64,000 bases of DNA, from NCBI RefSeq assembly GCF_900240995.1, contig NZ_LT965957.1, forward strand, positions 149,527 through 213,526, written 5' to 3'. Below are positions 1-8,868 of this stretch, in pieces; within the stretch, counting starts at the first letter, position 1, and every line of letters starts with the position of its first letter. The notes below the pieces were generated by a model. It worked only from the letters and a program-made list of their open reading frames with translations. It was not told where the DNA came from and searched no databases. Position numbers and translations under genes: made by a program. The stretch comes from Bacillus sp. Marseille-P3661 (lineage in GTDB: Bacteria > Bacillota > Bacilli > Bacillales > Bacillaceae_J).

Positions 1-794
1 TTTTTATCCATGCGCCACATTAAATGCGGCAACCAACTTATTCCTCCTTCAATTGCTACAACAGTTAGGTTAGGGAATTTTTCAAAAACACCTTCACATA
101 CAAAGCTATTTACCTGTGCCATAAAATTAGTTGGAAGCAGGTTATGGTATTCAAAATATCGAGTTGGGAATCCGGATGGTGTCGGAGCTCCAGTGAGTGT
201 GCTACCTTCCATACCTGGATGTAAGCCTACAGGCAATCCGTTTCGTTCGGCTGCTTCATAAATAGGATGATAAAATCTTTGACCATATAACTTCGGTGAG
301 GCACTAGCCATCATCACCTGAATCATATCAGGATGCTTAGCCATTCTTTCAATTTCCTTCACAGCCGCTTCAGGATCACTCGGATTTATTAAAATACTAC
401 CTTTATATTTAGGGCTAACGCTTAACCATTGTTCTACCATGTGGTCATTATGTGCTGAAATTACTCCATTTGCATAATCAGGGTCATAGTGGACACAAAG
501 TCCTAAAGTAAGTGTTGAATGTGTTAGGATTGCATAGTCGATATTGTATTTGTCCACATGGTGTTCTAGTAGAAAATGAGGGTCACTACCCGGGTTTCCA
601 CCACTTGGTGTATAGGCATCTTTTCTTCGTTGCCCAATTTGACTATAGTAGCCACTTACATTCTCACCAGTATCTAGCCATTGCTTATGCCAAACTTTTG
701 GTAAGTAAGGAAGTAGTTCTGCACGACTTCCCAATGAATTATGTACATCTGTATCAATTAATTTTGGTGTATTATCAGGTGTTGTATTTGACAT
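1..794 (-). CDS. Amidohydrolase-family (ACMSD-like) metal-dependent hydrolase, partial
   Basis: The reading frame starts at ATG 792-794 and runs off the left edge, so about 264 N-terminal residues are visible and the C-terminus is missing. The N-terminus carries the D-x-H metal motif (Asp16-Val-His18, in LIDTDVH) of the amidohydrolase_2 superfamily. Further on, HPGMEGS and [18 protein letters not shown] resemble the conserved His and Trp/Arg regions of ACMSD-like decarboxylases and hydrolases. These TIM-barrel enzymes hydrolyse or decarboxylate ring-cleavage products or aromatic acids. The gene lies 28 bp after the VOC gene and is probably co-transcribed with it. The family is fairly sure; the substrate is unknown. 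Confidence 0.8.
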   Translation of the reverse strand, partial: MSNTTPDNTPKLIDTDVHNSLGSRAELLPYLPKVWHKQWLDTGENVSGYYSQIGQRRKDAYTPSGGNPGSDPHFLLEHHVDKYNIDYAILTHSTLTLGLCVHYDPDYANGVISAHNDHMVEQWLSVSPKYKGSILINPSDPEAAVKEIERMAKHPDMIQVMMASASPKLYGQRFYHPIYEAAERNGLPVGLHPGMEGSTLTGAPTPSGFPTRYFEYHNLLPTNFMAQVNSFVCEGVFEKFPNLTVVAIEGGISWLPHLMWRMDK

Positions 795-822
795 TCTATT
801 CCACTCCTTTTTTCACAACCGG

Positions 823-1206
823 TTATTTAGGATAATTTGAAACTTCTACCAAATTATTATCAGGGTCACGGAAATAAATGGATTCTAGCTGTCCTAATGC
901 TCCAGCTCTCATAATTGGTCCTTCTTCTATTTCAACACCTTTAGCTTTAACATGTTGTATTACTTCTTCAATAGGAGTTGATGCGATTAAACAAATATCC
1001 GCAGAGCCAGGTGTAGGATTTTGCGCCCTTATCGGTACTTCACTGCCAAGTTCATGGAGATTGATCCGTTGCTGCCCAAAAGCCATCGTCTTCCACTTCC
1101 CACCATATACTTGAACTTCCATACCTAAAACATTGCTGTAAAAGTCTACTGTTCTCTCAACATCTTTAACTGTTAAAACGATATGGTCAATTCGGTCGAT
1201 TATCAT
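823..1206 (-). CDS. VOC (glyoxalase/bleomycin-resistance/dioxygenase) family protein
   Basis: This protein of about 127 residues is a single vicinal-oxygen-chelate domain. DHIVLTVKDVERTVDFY opens the first beta-alpha-beta-beta-beta unit and FRDPDNNLVEVSNY closes the second. Probable metal ligands are His8, the His of INLHELG, and the Glu of LVEVS. An upstream in-frame ATG at 1224 lies on the ribosome binding site itself (AAGGAGGAG), so ATG 1206 is the likely start. The family includes lyases, isomerases, ring-cleavage dioxygenases and FosX-like enzymes. The position ahead of an amidohydrolase suggests a catabolic role, but the substrate cannot be told. Confidence 0.85.
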   Translation of the reverse strand: MIIDRIDHIVLTVKDVERTVDFYSNVLGMEVQVYGGKWKTMAFGQQRINLHELGSEVPIRAQNPTPGSADICLIASTPIEEVIQHVKAKGVEIEEGPIMRAGALGQLESIYFRDPDNNLVEVSNYPK

Positions 1207-1508
1207 TGTACTCCTCCTTACCAACTTAATATAAAGTTACAAAAAAATAATTATGAAGATTCAGTTAATTAATCAAAAGTTTCTCCTGCTCACACAATAC
1301 TAAAAAGAAATGAAAACGTTTACTTAATAAGTTATTAAAACTTCTCACTTTATTGGATGTTCGTTTTATGTGCTCATTTTTGGAAAATTTTAAATAATAT
1401 AATTAATACTATTTAACTACATTTAGCATCCAAAATCATTGTAATTAACAACAAAATATTGTCTTTTTTTTATTATTATTTAGTGCATATTACCAAAAAT
1501 AGGCTGAT
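1207..1508. other. Intergenic region between the VOC gene and the CdaR-type regulator
   Basis: These are about 300 AT-rich bases. The region holds the ribosome binding site of the VOC gene, the cre box at 1311-1324, and presumably the promoter of the VOC-amidohydrolase pair. I see no supported gene or clear terminator in it. Confidence 0.5.
1311..1324. promoter_or_regulatory. cre box (CcpA operator), full consensus match
   Basis: TGAAAACGTTTACT matches every position of the Bacillus cre consensus TGWAARCGYTWNCW. It lies about 105 bp upstream of the VOC start, in the promoter region of the VOC-amidohydrolase pair. This suggests CcpA-mediated catabolite repression. The assignment rests on sequence only. 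Confidence 0.65.
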
Positions 1509-2660
1509 TTATTTTTCTAAATTATTTAGAATCGTTAGAATTAATAAGATTGTTGAATCTTTAACTGACTTTGGGTTAAGCTGTGTTAATTGTGTAATAC
1601 ATTCTAAGCGATATGTTAATGTATTACGGTGTATGTGTAACTGTTTGGCGGTTGTAGCTAAATTATGATCATTTTCAAAAAGAACTTCTAATGTCTTAAT
1701 TAGATCTGAAGGTAACTTATCAACAGGATATTGTGTTAAAAGTTCTTCCCTTATTCCAGATGGAAGCTGGTCAATAATCCTAATTAAGCCCCATTCTTTA
1801 ATATGACTAATAGCAGCATGTTTTTCAAACTTATTCATTAAGGTTATACTTTGTCTCGCCTCCATATAGGAGCGACGAAATCCTTCTATATCTTTATATC
1901 TATTACCAATTCCTATATGAGTTAAGAAGGCGTCTTTATATTTGTCATTTAACAATCGATGTACTTTCTCAGCAATTTCCAACTCTACCTCAATTGTTTC
2001 TAAAGACAACCCAATAAACACTAAACTATCTTCGATTAAAGTAAGAAGTGTATTTTCTGGCAGCATATCCTTAATTCTTTGCAGCATTGCTGTTTTCTGT
2101 TCATTTTTCTTAATAAAATCATCTAAGTTGGAGGAACATTCTAAATCCTTTAATTCTATTAAAAGCACACTGCAGTCCTTTGTTAAATCTATATGTAAAA
2201 AGTGATTGGCATGTCTTCTAAGTCTTTTTTCATCTAATGTATCAGGACTAATAAGCTCCATTACCCATGAGTACAAAAGCTGCTGTTTAAATTGTGTTTG
2301 CTTTTGCATATATTCTTGTTGCAGCATTAGCTCTACAGTTATCTTTGTCATTTGAGTTAATTGCATCAACTCATGAGGATCCCCTGTTATCCCTACCACA
2401 CCAAGAATGTCACCCAAAAATTCTATTGGCAAATTAACGCCTGCTTTTGTACCGGAAAATAGTTTTGTATCTTCGTTATATATGATTAAAGGTTGTTTCG
2501 ACTGAAGAATCTTTAAAGCTCCTTCATGAATACTGTCTATTCGATTTTCATCAGTGCTGGCAACGATAATGCCACGATCATCCATGATATTAATATTGTA
2601 ATTCATCATGGTCATAAGTTTTTGAACGATCGGGATTGCAATATCATGGTTAATTTTCAT
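1509..2660 (-). CDS. CdaR-type transcriptional regulator (sugar-diacid recognition + PucR-type HTH)
   Basis: About 383 residues. The N-terminal ~135 residues match the sugar-diacid recognition domain: a NINIMDDRGIIVAS segment, then HEGA, then a GVVGITGDP segment. A GGDEF-like/CdaR middle region follows. The C-terminus (about residues 315-380) is a PucR-type helix-turn-helix, with NLATTAKQLHIHRNTLTYRL as the DNA-binding part. Relatives activate sugar-acid or glycolate/allantoin catabolism genes on binding a small acid. ATG 2660 is preferred over 2702 because TAGGAG sits upstream at good spacing. It probably controls adjacent catabolic genes; the effector is unknown. Confidence 0.88.
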   Translation of the reverse strand: MKINHDIAIPIVQKLMTMMNYNINIMDDRGIIVASTDENRIDSIHEGALKILQSKQPLIIYNEDTKLFSGTKAGVNLPIEFLGDILGVVGITGDPHELMQLTQMTKITVELMLQQEYMQKQTQFKQQLLYSWVMELISPDTLDEKRLRRHANHFLHIDLTKDCSVLLIELKDLECSSNLDDFIKKNEQKTAMLQRIKDMLPENTLLTLIEDSLVFIGLSLETIEVELEIAEKVHRLLNDKYKDAFLTHIGIGNRYKDIEGFRRSYMEARQSITLMNKFEKHAAISHIKEWGLIRIIDQLPSGIREELLTQYPVDKLPSDLIKTLEVLFENDHNLATTAKQLHIHRNTLTYRLECITQLTQLNPKSVKDSTILLILTILNNLEK

Positions 2661-3061
2661 AGCATCAACTCCTACTGTAAATACACAGTTTCTACCATAC
2701 AAACCGTGAAAAACTTGTTAAAATCCCTCGTTTTGAAGAGAATTTTATCGTAAAAACGAATTTGATATTACATATACTATAATAATAATTCTGAAAAGTC
2801 AAAACTATTTGAATTGATTTATTGAAAATTTAGTAGATTAGTATATTATTACTACATAAGTATTGGAAAATAAGCCTATTAACATTAGAAAAACACCTCA
2901 CTTGCCGTTAATGGCAAAAGGTGATGTATCTAAAGGCTTGCTTTTCTTATACTTTATTCCTTTAGCGAAGTTAAACTTTCTTAAAGCATAAAAAAAGTCT
3001 ATCCCAGCGTTAAGCTTAATGCTTTATCACTAGAGATAGACTTTTTATACTTTTCATAAAA
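2661..3061. other. Intergenic region with two hairpins
   Basis: This is the upstream region of the CdaR-type gene. Around 2893-2926 there is a compound hairpin: outer arms CACCT/AGGTG and inner arms TTGCC/GGCAA around GTTAAT. It has no T-run, so its role is uncertain. The terminator at 2993-3049 closes the neighbouring unit. No gene is supported. Confidence 0.45.
2993..3049 (-). terminator. Terminator-like hairpin after the alcohol dehydrogenase operon
   Basis: The arms AAAGTCTATC and GATAGACTTT pair around a loop that itself contains the near-palindrome AGCGTTAAGCTTAATGCT. Read on the minus strand the stem is followed by a run of T. It lies just beyond the stop codon of the KARI-like fragment at 3062. 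Confidence 0.7.
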
Positions 3062-3298
3062 TTACCATACCTGTAAAATATCTGCTTTATCAACTGCATC
3101 CCACACACTTACAACTTCAAATCCAGCTTTTTTCCACCTTTCATCACTTGTACATTCCCTTAACACAACTAAAACATTTACATTATATTCTGTTAATTTT
3201 TTTGCATGCTCGAAGCCTTGATCATCATAACCAAGAATAGCAATAGTTTTTCCGCTAAAATAAGACAGCATTTCATCTAAACTATCAGACTTCATCAC
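3062..3298 (-). CDS. Ketol-acid reductoisomerase N-terminal-domain-like small protein (fragment or stand-alone)
   Basis: A 78-residue protein resembling the start of the NADP-binding domain of IlvC: GKTIAILGYDDQGFEHAKKL, a LVVLRE segment, then GFEVVSVWDAVDKADIL. It stops just where full enzymes continue into the next Rossmann strand, and it lacks the catalytic domain. The usual GYGSQG nucleotide loop reads GYDDQG. The start is GTG 3298 (ATG 3295 is also possible) behind AAGGAGG, so it looks translated. It sits 88 bp after the alcohol dehydrogenase gene. It could be a decayed ilvC copy or a small cofactor-binding protein; activity as a reductoisomerase is not possible. Confidence 0.6.
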   Translation of the reverse strand: MMKSDSLDEMLSYFSGKTIAILGYDDQGFEHAKKLTEYNVNVLVVLRECTSDERWKKAGFEVVSVWDAVDKADILQVW

Positions 3299-3386
3299 TT
3301 CGATCGCCTCCTTCGTTGTTGAAAAACAATCTCTTTCTTGAGTCTATTTTTTGTTATTTCCTGCAGGTGCTACTAGTTACGTTACA

Positions 3387-4484
3387 TTACTTCCATGGAT
3401 CTACACTAACATGAATTGCTCCACTTACACCTTCTCCGCCGACCGTTTTCAATGCTAAATCAACCTCATTTAAACCAAAATCATGTGTACACATTTCATG
3501 TAATGGATACTTTTCTGATGCAATCAGAGCAATTGCACGCTCGACTGATTCGTAGCTATGACCACGAACACCTTTCATTGTGATACACTTAGACATTAAT
3601 TTATCGCTAAAAAACCCTGGAATTTCCTGATGTTTCTTTCCGCCGATAATAATCGTACCTCTTATTTTTACTACTTCCATTGCTAACGTTACTGTTGCAG
3701 GACCACCAGCAGCTACATCAATAACAAGATCAACCATTTCACCGTTCGTAATCTCGGAGACTTTATCGACAAGATCATCTTTTTGAACATCAATTGTATA
3801 ATCGGCACCGAATTTTTTGGCAACTTCAAATCGGTCCTTATCTGCTGTCAAGCCACTAACAATAATTGTATCGGCACCTGCTTGTTTCGCGGCGAGCACG
3901 CAGCTTAGTCCTTGTTGTCCTGGACCTTGAATTAATACGGTTTTCCCAGGCCCTGCACCGCCCTCATTAATTGTCCACTCAATGCCATTACCTAATGGCA
4001 AGGCTAGTGCTGCTTGATTAGCTGGAACATGGTCTGGTACCTTATGAAAAACTGAATTGGGATGTAAATATAAATATTGGCTATAACCGCCCCAAAGTGA
4101 AGGCTGTTCTGAAGTCCCTGTAAAACCAAATCGAATTCCGCCATTCCATTTATCTGTAGCCGAACATAAACGAAATTCACCCGTTCTGCAGCGGCGACAA
4201 TGACCACATGGCAAATATTCCTCTAACGCTACGCGGTCACCTTCTTTTACACCCCAGCGCTCTTGAGCATACTTACCAACCTTTTCTATATAACCAACAA
4301 CTTCATGTCCTAATATACGCGGCCCCTCATCCTTTTTATAATCCGGCCAATCACTACCGCATACACCTGATATTTCAACCTTGAGCAATCCTGCATCGTC
4401 TGGGATATCAGGAATATTGAAAGCTTGTACTTCTGTTTGTTTATGACCAACCTGTACAGCGGCCATGACCTTTTGGCTATTCAT
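3387..4484 (-). CDS. Zinc-dependent medium-chain alcohol dehydrogenase
   Basis: The 365-residue protein has the MDR layout: GroES-like catalytic domain first, then a Rossmann domain. Catalytic zinc ligands appear as Cys42 (GVCGSD) and His60-Glu61 (GHE). The structural-zinc cysteines are Cys93, 96, 99 and 107 (CGHCRRC...C). The nucleotide loop is GPGQQG at 187-192. It oxidises an alcohol or diol with NAD(P). It lies behind the Rieske oxygenase in a LysR-Rieske-dehydrogenase unit, so it may act on the oxygenase product or a side-chain alcohol. The start is supported by TAGGAGG just upstream. Confidence 0.9.
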   Translation of the reverse strand: MNSQKVMAAVQVGHKQTEVQAFNIPDIPDDAGLLKVEISGVCGSDWPDYKKDEGPRILGHEVVGYIEKVGKYAQERWGVKEGDRVALEEYLPCGHCRRCRTGEFRLCSATDKWNGGIRFGFTGTSEQPSLWGGYSQYLYLHPNSVFHKVPDHVPANQAALALPLGNGIEWTINEGGAGPGKTVLIQGPGQQGLSCVLAAKQAGADTIIVSGLTADKDRFEVAKKFGADYTIDVQKDDLVDKVSEITNGEMVDLVIDVAAGGPATVTLAMEVVKIRGTIIIGGKKHQEIPGFFSDKLMSKCITMKGVRGHSYESVERAIALIASEKYPLHEMCTHDFGLNEVDLALKTVGGEGVSGAIHVSVDPWK

Positions 4485-4583
4485 ACCTTACCTCCTAAAA
4501 TAAACTCTGTTTTTCCAACTTACTTGCATACGATAATGAAAGCGGGAAAACAATTCCCGCTTTCAATCATATCTACTAGTTTT

Positions 4584-5921
4584 CTAAGCTTTACTCTGCT
4601 GACTTGTTACTGCATTACTTGATTTTTCTTTCTCATGAACAAAGTCGCCATCAACTGTTGTTAAAACATCTTTTGCTCCAATTTGGAATGGAATGCCCTC
4701 AGGTAATACAACTGATGCAGATCGTACATTATGAGTTTCTGGCTCAAGAGCAGGAGGTGTACCACCCGCCTGTAAGGTTTTCACCGCATTTAGTAAGATT
4801 CGTCGTGCAGCAATAATCGCAGCATCACTGGAGCCCAAACGCTCTTGAGATCTATCAGCAATGGCACCTTGTGTTTCTTGTACTGCACTATCCTGTGCAC
4901 CAATTCCAAGGATGCCTGTATAAGATTTTCCACTTGCTTGAAGTTCACGATCTATTAAATAATCATTATCTTTATTTTGTTTTGGTCTTAATGTACCAGG
5001 AATCAGCTCCATATGGATACCTCTTCCTTGTTTTAAGACGTCAATTTCATGCTCTGTTAAAGGTCGTGTAGGATTCCAGTTAATATTCCATGTATAAACA
5101 TTTTCATCATCCATTGGAACCCATGCATGCGCACCTCTAGGAGCGTTTTCAAATGGAGGAATCATCGTATACCATGGCATTAAAAACTGTGTAATTCTCC
5201 AGTAAAGATTGCCTTCTTCAGCGTGACGTTTAGCACCAACCATCATGCCATAATCTGTTTTCTCCACCTCAAATTTCGGTGCAGTATCTGAAGTAAGATA
5301 ATTTGGTATTTTACTAGCTGCGTTATTTTTAAGTCCAATAAATCCTTGACCACCGCCGCCACGGTGAAGGAATGAAATGTGACTTGAATCTAGACCACCT
5401 TCAAGAGCTTGGAGATAATTACATTCTTGAATACGTCTTGACTTATACGTATGTTCAGAAGGTACCAGTCCCCACTCTAGTTCTGGCAGTTTTGGCATAT
5501 GTTCCTTTGGTCCCATATACGTCCAAATTACACCGCCAAATTCTTCACATGGATATGACTTGATATTGACCTTATCTTTAAAGTTACTAGTAGCAGGTTC
5601 AGATGGCATATCTACACAATTCCCATTAATGTCAAACTTCCAGCCGTGGTAAACACAGCGAATTCCACATTCTTCATTTCTACCAAAATATAAAGATACT
5701 TTTCGGTGTGGACAATACTCATCTACAAGACCTACTTTTCCATCCGTACTGCGAAACGCTAGCAGTTCTTCTCCTAATAATTTAATTTTAACTGGCGGGC
5801 AATCTGGCTTAGGTAATTCCTCCGATAGCATGGCTGGAATCCAATACCGTCTAAATAGTTGCCCCATTGGTGTATCTGGACCTACTCGTGTCAATAATTC
5901 ATTGTCTTCACGTGATAACAT
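4584..5921 (-). CDS. Rieske non-heme iron oxygenase, phthalate 4,5-dioxygenase oxygenase-like
   Basis: A 445-residue single-subunit (phthalate-dioxygenase-type) oxygenase. The N-terminal Rieske domain shows Cys70-Pro-His72 and Cys89-x2-His92. The mononuclear iron region is ECNYLQALEGGLDSSHISFLH, with candidate ligands His181 and His186. The opening MLSREDNELLTRVGPDTPMG is typical of the phthalate 4,5-dioxygenase group. Such enzymes hydroxylate or O-demethylate aromatic acids using electrons from a separate FMN/2Fe-2S reductase. No reductase gene is visible in this window. It follows its LysR gene by 25 bp. Confidence 0.9.
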   Translation of the reverse strand: MLSREDNELLTRVGPDTPMGQLFRRYWIPAMLSEELPKPDCPPVKIKLLGEELLAFRSTDGKVGLVDEYCPHRKVSLYFGRNEECGIRCVYHGWKFDINGNCVDMPSEPATSNFKDKVNIKSYPCEEFGGVIWTYMGPKEHMPKLPELEWGLVPSEHTYKSRRIQECNYLQALEGGLDSSHISFLHRGGGGQGFIGLKNNAASKIPNYLTSDTAPKFEVEKTDYGMMVGAKRHAEEGNLYWRITQFLMPWYTMIPPFENAPRGAHAWVPMDDENVYTWNINWNPTRPLTEHEIDVLKQGRGIHMELIPGTLRPKQNKDNDYLIDRELQASGKSYTGILGIGAQDSAVQETQGAIADRSQERLGSSDAAIIAARRILLNAVKTLQAGGTPPALEPETHNVRSASVVLPEGIPFQIGAKDVLTTVDGDFVHEKEKSSNAVTSQQSKA

Positions 5922-5946
5922 CTTATTTCCTCCTTATATTTGAACT

Positions 5947-6846
5947 CTAGCCGAGTTTTTTATTTCCAATTTTTCGTTTCAATACTTCTCTAAACAAATT
6001 TATAACTTTATACGAGCCCTTCTCCTCTTGAAAAATCATTGACATATTCTCGATAATTTGTGGTAAATCCTTCACATTCACCTTTTTCAATTGTCCTTTT
6101 TCTAGTTCTTTCTCCACACTAATAGTTGGCAGGATACAAATAAAAGGTGAGCAGCTGACCATTTGTTTCGTCGCCTCAATCTGATTCAGCTCCATCACAA
6201 CATTAGGTGAGGAACCATACATAGAATAGATCCTTTTAATGGTCTTCCATGCATCAGAATTTTGTTGATACGTGACCATTGGCGCCTTAAGCATTTCTTC
6301 CATATCAATTGTTCTCGATGCGAAAGGATGATCTGGACTACAAATTAAACTCAACGAACACTCCGCTATGTGATACTCCATAACCCCCTTTTTCTTTACT
6401 TCAGAAGAAACGAGACCGATATCCACCTGATTTTTCGATAACATATTTGCAATTCCTACTGTATTTCCGGTAACAACTTTAATTTCTACACCTGGATATT
6501 TCTTTAAAATATCACCTAGTATAGATGGCAGAATATACACAGACCAAAGTGCAGTTGCCCCGATCGTAATCTTTCCTTCTAAAGTATCATTTAAGCTATT
6601 TAATTTTTCCTTTGCTTCACTTTGAATCTCTAACAACTGTAGTCCAAAAGGTAAAAACGCCTCACCTTCCTTCGTGAGTTGGAGATTACGTCTTTTTCTA
6701 TCAAAAAGTGTCTTCCCCAATTCAGTCTCTAATGTTTGTATACGTGCTGTTACTGAAGGCTGACTTAAATGCAAAATATGTGAAGCTTGAGCAAAGCTCA
6801 TTTCTCTAGCAACAGTGACAAATGTTAGTACGTTTTTTAAGTCCAC
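5947..6846 (-). CDS. LysR-family transcriptional regulator
   Basis: 299 residues. The N-terminal winged helix-turn-helix has SFAQASHILHLSQPSVTARI at about 17-36, followed by a LysR substrate-binding domain. It starts at GTG with AGGTGA six bases upstream. It is transcribed ahead of the Rieske oxygenase and alcohol dehydrogenase rather than divergently, so it may sit in their operon and regulate it together with the TRAP operon next door. The inducer is unknown, likely an aromatic acid. Confidence 0.92.
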   Translation of the reverse strand: MDLKNVLTFVTVAREMSFAQASHILHLSQPSVTARIQTLETELGKTLFDRKRRNLQLTKEGEAFLPFGLQLLEIQSEAKEKLNSLNDTLEGKITIGATALWSVYILPSILGDILKKYPGVEIKVVTGNTVGIANMLSKNQVDIGLVSSEVKKKGVMEYHIAECSLSLICSPDHPFASRTIDMEEMLKAPMVTYQQNSDAWKTIKRIYSMYGSSPNVVMELNQIEATKQMVSCSPFICILPTISVEKELEKGQLKKVNVKDLPQIIENMSMIFQEEKGSYKVINLFREVLKRKIGNKKLG

Positions 6847-7021
6847 TGGCTTTCACCTAGCTTAATTGTTTAGATTTAATATTCTTAATTTTATGTTAAT
6901 TCAAAATAGTCTATTTGTAAAATAGAAGTTTCCTATAGAATCAACAAAAAAAATAGTGTTAATTAGAAATTTTCTATTAAAGAATTCGTAACTTTCTATC
7001 TAAAAACATTTAACTTAACCT
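6847..7021. promoter_or_regulatory. Promoter region of the LysR-Rieske unit, with palindromes
   Basis: The palindrome CTATTTGTAAAATAG lies at 6911-6925 and TAGAAATTTTCTA near 6964-6976. Both are of the partly symmetrical AT-rich kind bound by LysR-type regulators. A 14-base piece of the first (ATTTGTAAAATAGA, 6913-6926) recurs at 13811-13824 upstream of the TRAP operon. Confidence 0.4.
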
Positions 7022-8785
7022 TTAATAGTGATGCAAAGAAATCGGCTTTAAATGAACATCAATTACTGCTGATTGGCCTCTTTTAACTGCAGCAAGACCA
7101 CGTATTAATGCTGCTTTTAATTGGGATGGTTCCGTTACTGTTTCACCGTAAGCCCCCCCACCTTCACTAATTTTCGCGTAGTTAGATGGCTCTTCAAAAT
7201 TGACCCAATAGGTATCATTTTGACTTGCAATACCATTTGGGTGAAGACGAAGGACATTTTGTTTTGTCGCATTCCAACCATGATTGTTATAAATAACGGT
7301 CATAAATGGAGCTTGATATCTTTTAGCAATCCAGTGAACAGATGATGGTACACTGAATAAAAACCCGCCATCTCCTGCTAAAGCAACGACAGTATTGTTT
7401 TCCGCAGCTAATTTAACCCCAATTGCTGCTCCTCCATGCCAGCCTAAACTTGTACCACCATTACCATAATAAGTTCCTGGTTTAGTCCGCGGCAGGTGCT
7501 TTAATACATTTAACGAATTTGTAATCGTTTCATTTAATACAATCGTATCTTCTTCAATAACTTCTCTGAGACATGCTGAAAGAAATTGTGGAGATATTGC
7601 ATTATCAGCAATGCTATTCTCCTCATTCTTGACCCAGCTCAAGCGAAGATTGTTATGCCTTTCTTTATATTTTGATAGGCGTGCTGCTGCTTTTTGATTG
7701 GCTGGTTGATTCCGTAAAAACTCATTCAGTTGTTTTAAGACAACATACGAATCTGCTTGATAAAATTTCTCAGATGGTACATACCATAACGGAATCTTTT
7801 CTTTTAAAGGATCAGGATCTATATAATATACTTTACTTGTACTATTAGGCTGGCCCTTAGAAGGTACCCATGGTACATCACTGTCAATGACAATAATTAA
7901 GTCCGCTTCCTGCAGAATTCCATCTGTTTGGTAACCTTGATGCAGTGGTGAGTCTGAAGGAAAGTTCATATAATTAGGATCAATTTCAATGACAGGAATG
8001 ACTAGTTTCTCGGCAAACTGAACCAATTCACTAACAGCTTTTTGTTCACGCCCTACATTTGATGTAATAATTAAAGGATTTTCTGCTTGATTAATATCAT
8101 CAATAAGTTGGGCGATGGATTCTTTCGTAAGACCATGCTTTTCAATAGGGTCCCAACCCTTTGTTGAAATGGCCGGCTTGCTAATTTCCTCTTCTAGTAC
8201 CTCTCTTGCCCCCATTAGATAGACAGGACCCTGTGGAGAGCTTTTTGACAACTGCAGAGCACGGTATATCAAATGTTGAATGTTTTTTCCTGTGCGAATT
8301 TCATATTCCCATTTTACATATGGTCGGACAATACCACGTTGATCATAAATATCCTGTAAAAAATTAATAGGTGTATTTCTAGTCCCCATTAATTCGCCCT
8401 CGACTGTGTATGGCGTATCACCGGCAAAAATCAATACTGGAATTCTTCCTCTAAATACGTTGTGAACTGCTCCACCTAAATTTTGTGTCCCCACATCTAA
8501 ATGGACAAACACTGCTTGCGGTTTCCCAGTTACTTGAGCAAATCCATGTGCTGCTGATAAGGCAACATACTCATGTGGACATATAATCACCTTTGGCAAT
8601 TGTTTGTTTTCTAATGATGCCTTTGCCATTGCTTCTATAAATGTAGGGTGATCACTGCCTAAATTTGAAAATATGTAGGAAACCCCGGCATTTTGAAGTG
8701 CCTCTAGCATGGCTTCAGCAGCTGTACAGCTACTTTCAAGACCATGTAACCTATCATCTGCCACCGTAATTGATTTTTCTGACAA
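7022..8785 (-). CDS. Thiamine-diphosphate-dependent enzyme (benzoylformate decarboxylase/acetolactate synthase superfamily)
   Basis: 587 residues with the three-domain ThDP fold: PYR domain with catalytic Glu72 (CPHE), a central domain, and the PP domain. The PP domain has GDG at 471-473 and NN at 500-501, where ThDP and Mg bind. The start is TTG behind AAGGAGG. Members decarboxylate or carboligate 2-oxo acids. It is last in the TRAP-ALDH-TAXI-ThDP row. Next to an aldehyde dehydrogenase this fits a 2-oxo-acid to aldehyde to acid route (as in mandelate or phenylglyoxylate catabolism), but the substrate is inferred. Confidence 0.85.
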   Translation of the reverse strand: MSEKSITVADDRLHGLESSCTAAEAMLEALQNAGVSYIFSNLGSDHPTFIEAMAKASLENKQLPKVIICPHEYVALSAAHGFAQVTGKPQAVFVHLDVGTQNLGGAVHNVFRGRIPVLIFAGDTPYTVEGELMGTRNTPINFLQDIYDQRGIVRPYVKWEYEIRTGKNIQHLIYRALQLSKSSPQGPVYLMGAREVLEEEISKPAISTKGWDPIEKHGLTKESIAQLIDDINQAENPLIITSNVGREQKAVSELVQFAEKLVIPVIEIDPNYMNFPSDSPLHQGYQTDGILQEADLIIVIDSDVPWVPSKGQPNSTSKVYYIDPDPLKEKIPLWYVPSEKFYQADSYVVLKQLNEFLRNQPANQKAAARLSKYKERHNNLRLSWVKNEENSIADNAISPQFLSACLREVIEEDTIVLNETITNSLNVLKHLPRTKPGTYYGNGGTSLGWHGGAAIGVKLAAENNTVVALAGDGGFLFSVPSSVHWIAKRYQAPFMTVIYNNHGWNATKQNVLRLHPNGIASQNDTYWVNFEEPSNYAKISEGGGAYGETVTEPSQLKAALIRGLAAVKRGQSAVIDVHLKPISLHHY

Positions 8786-8868
8786 ATTAACAACCTCCTT
8801 TATTCCGGTAAGTCAATAATAAATAGGTTGTGACGAGCATACTGTTCAAGCCCGTCACATCCATGTAT

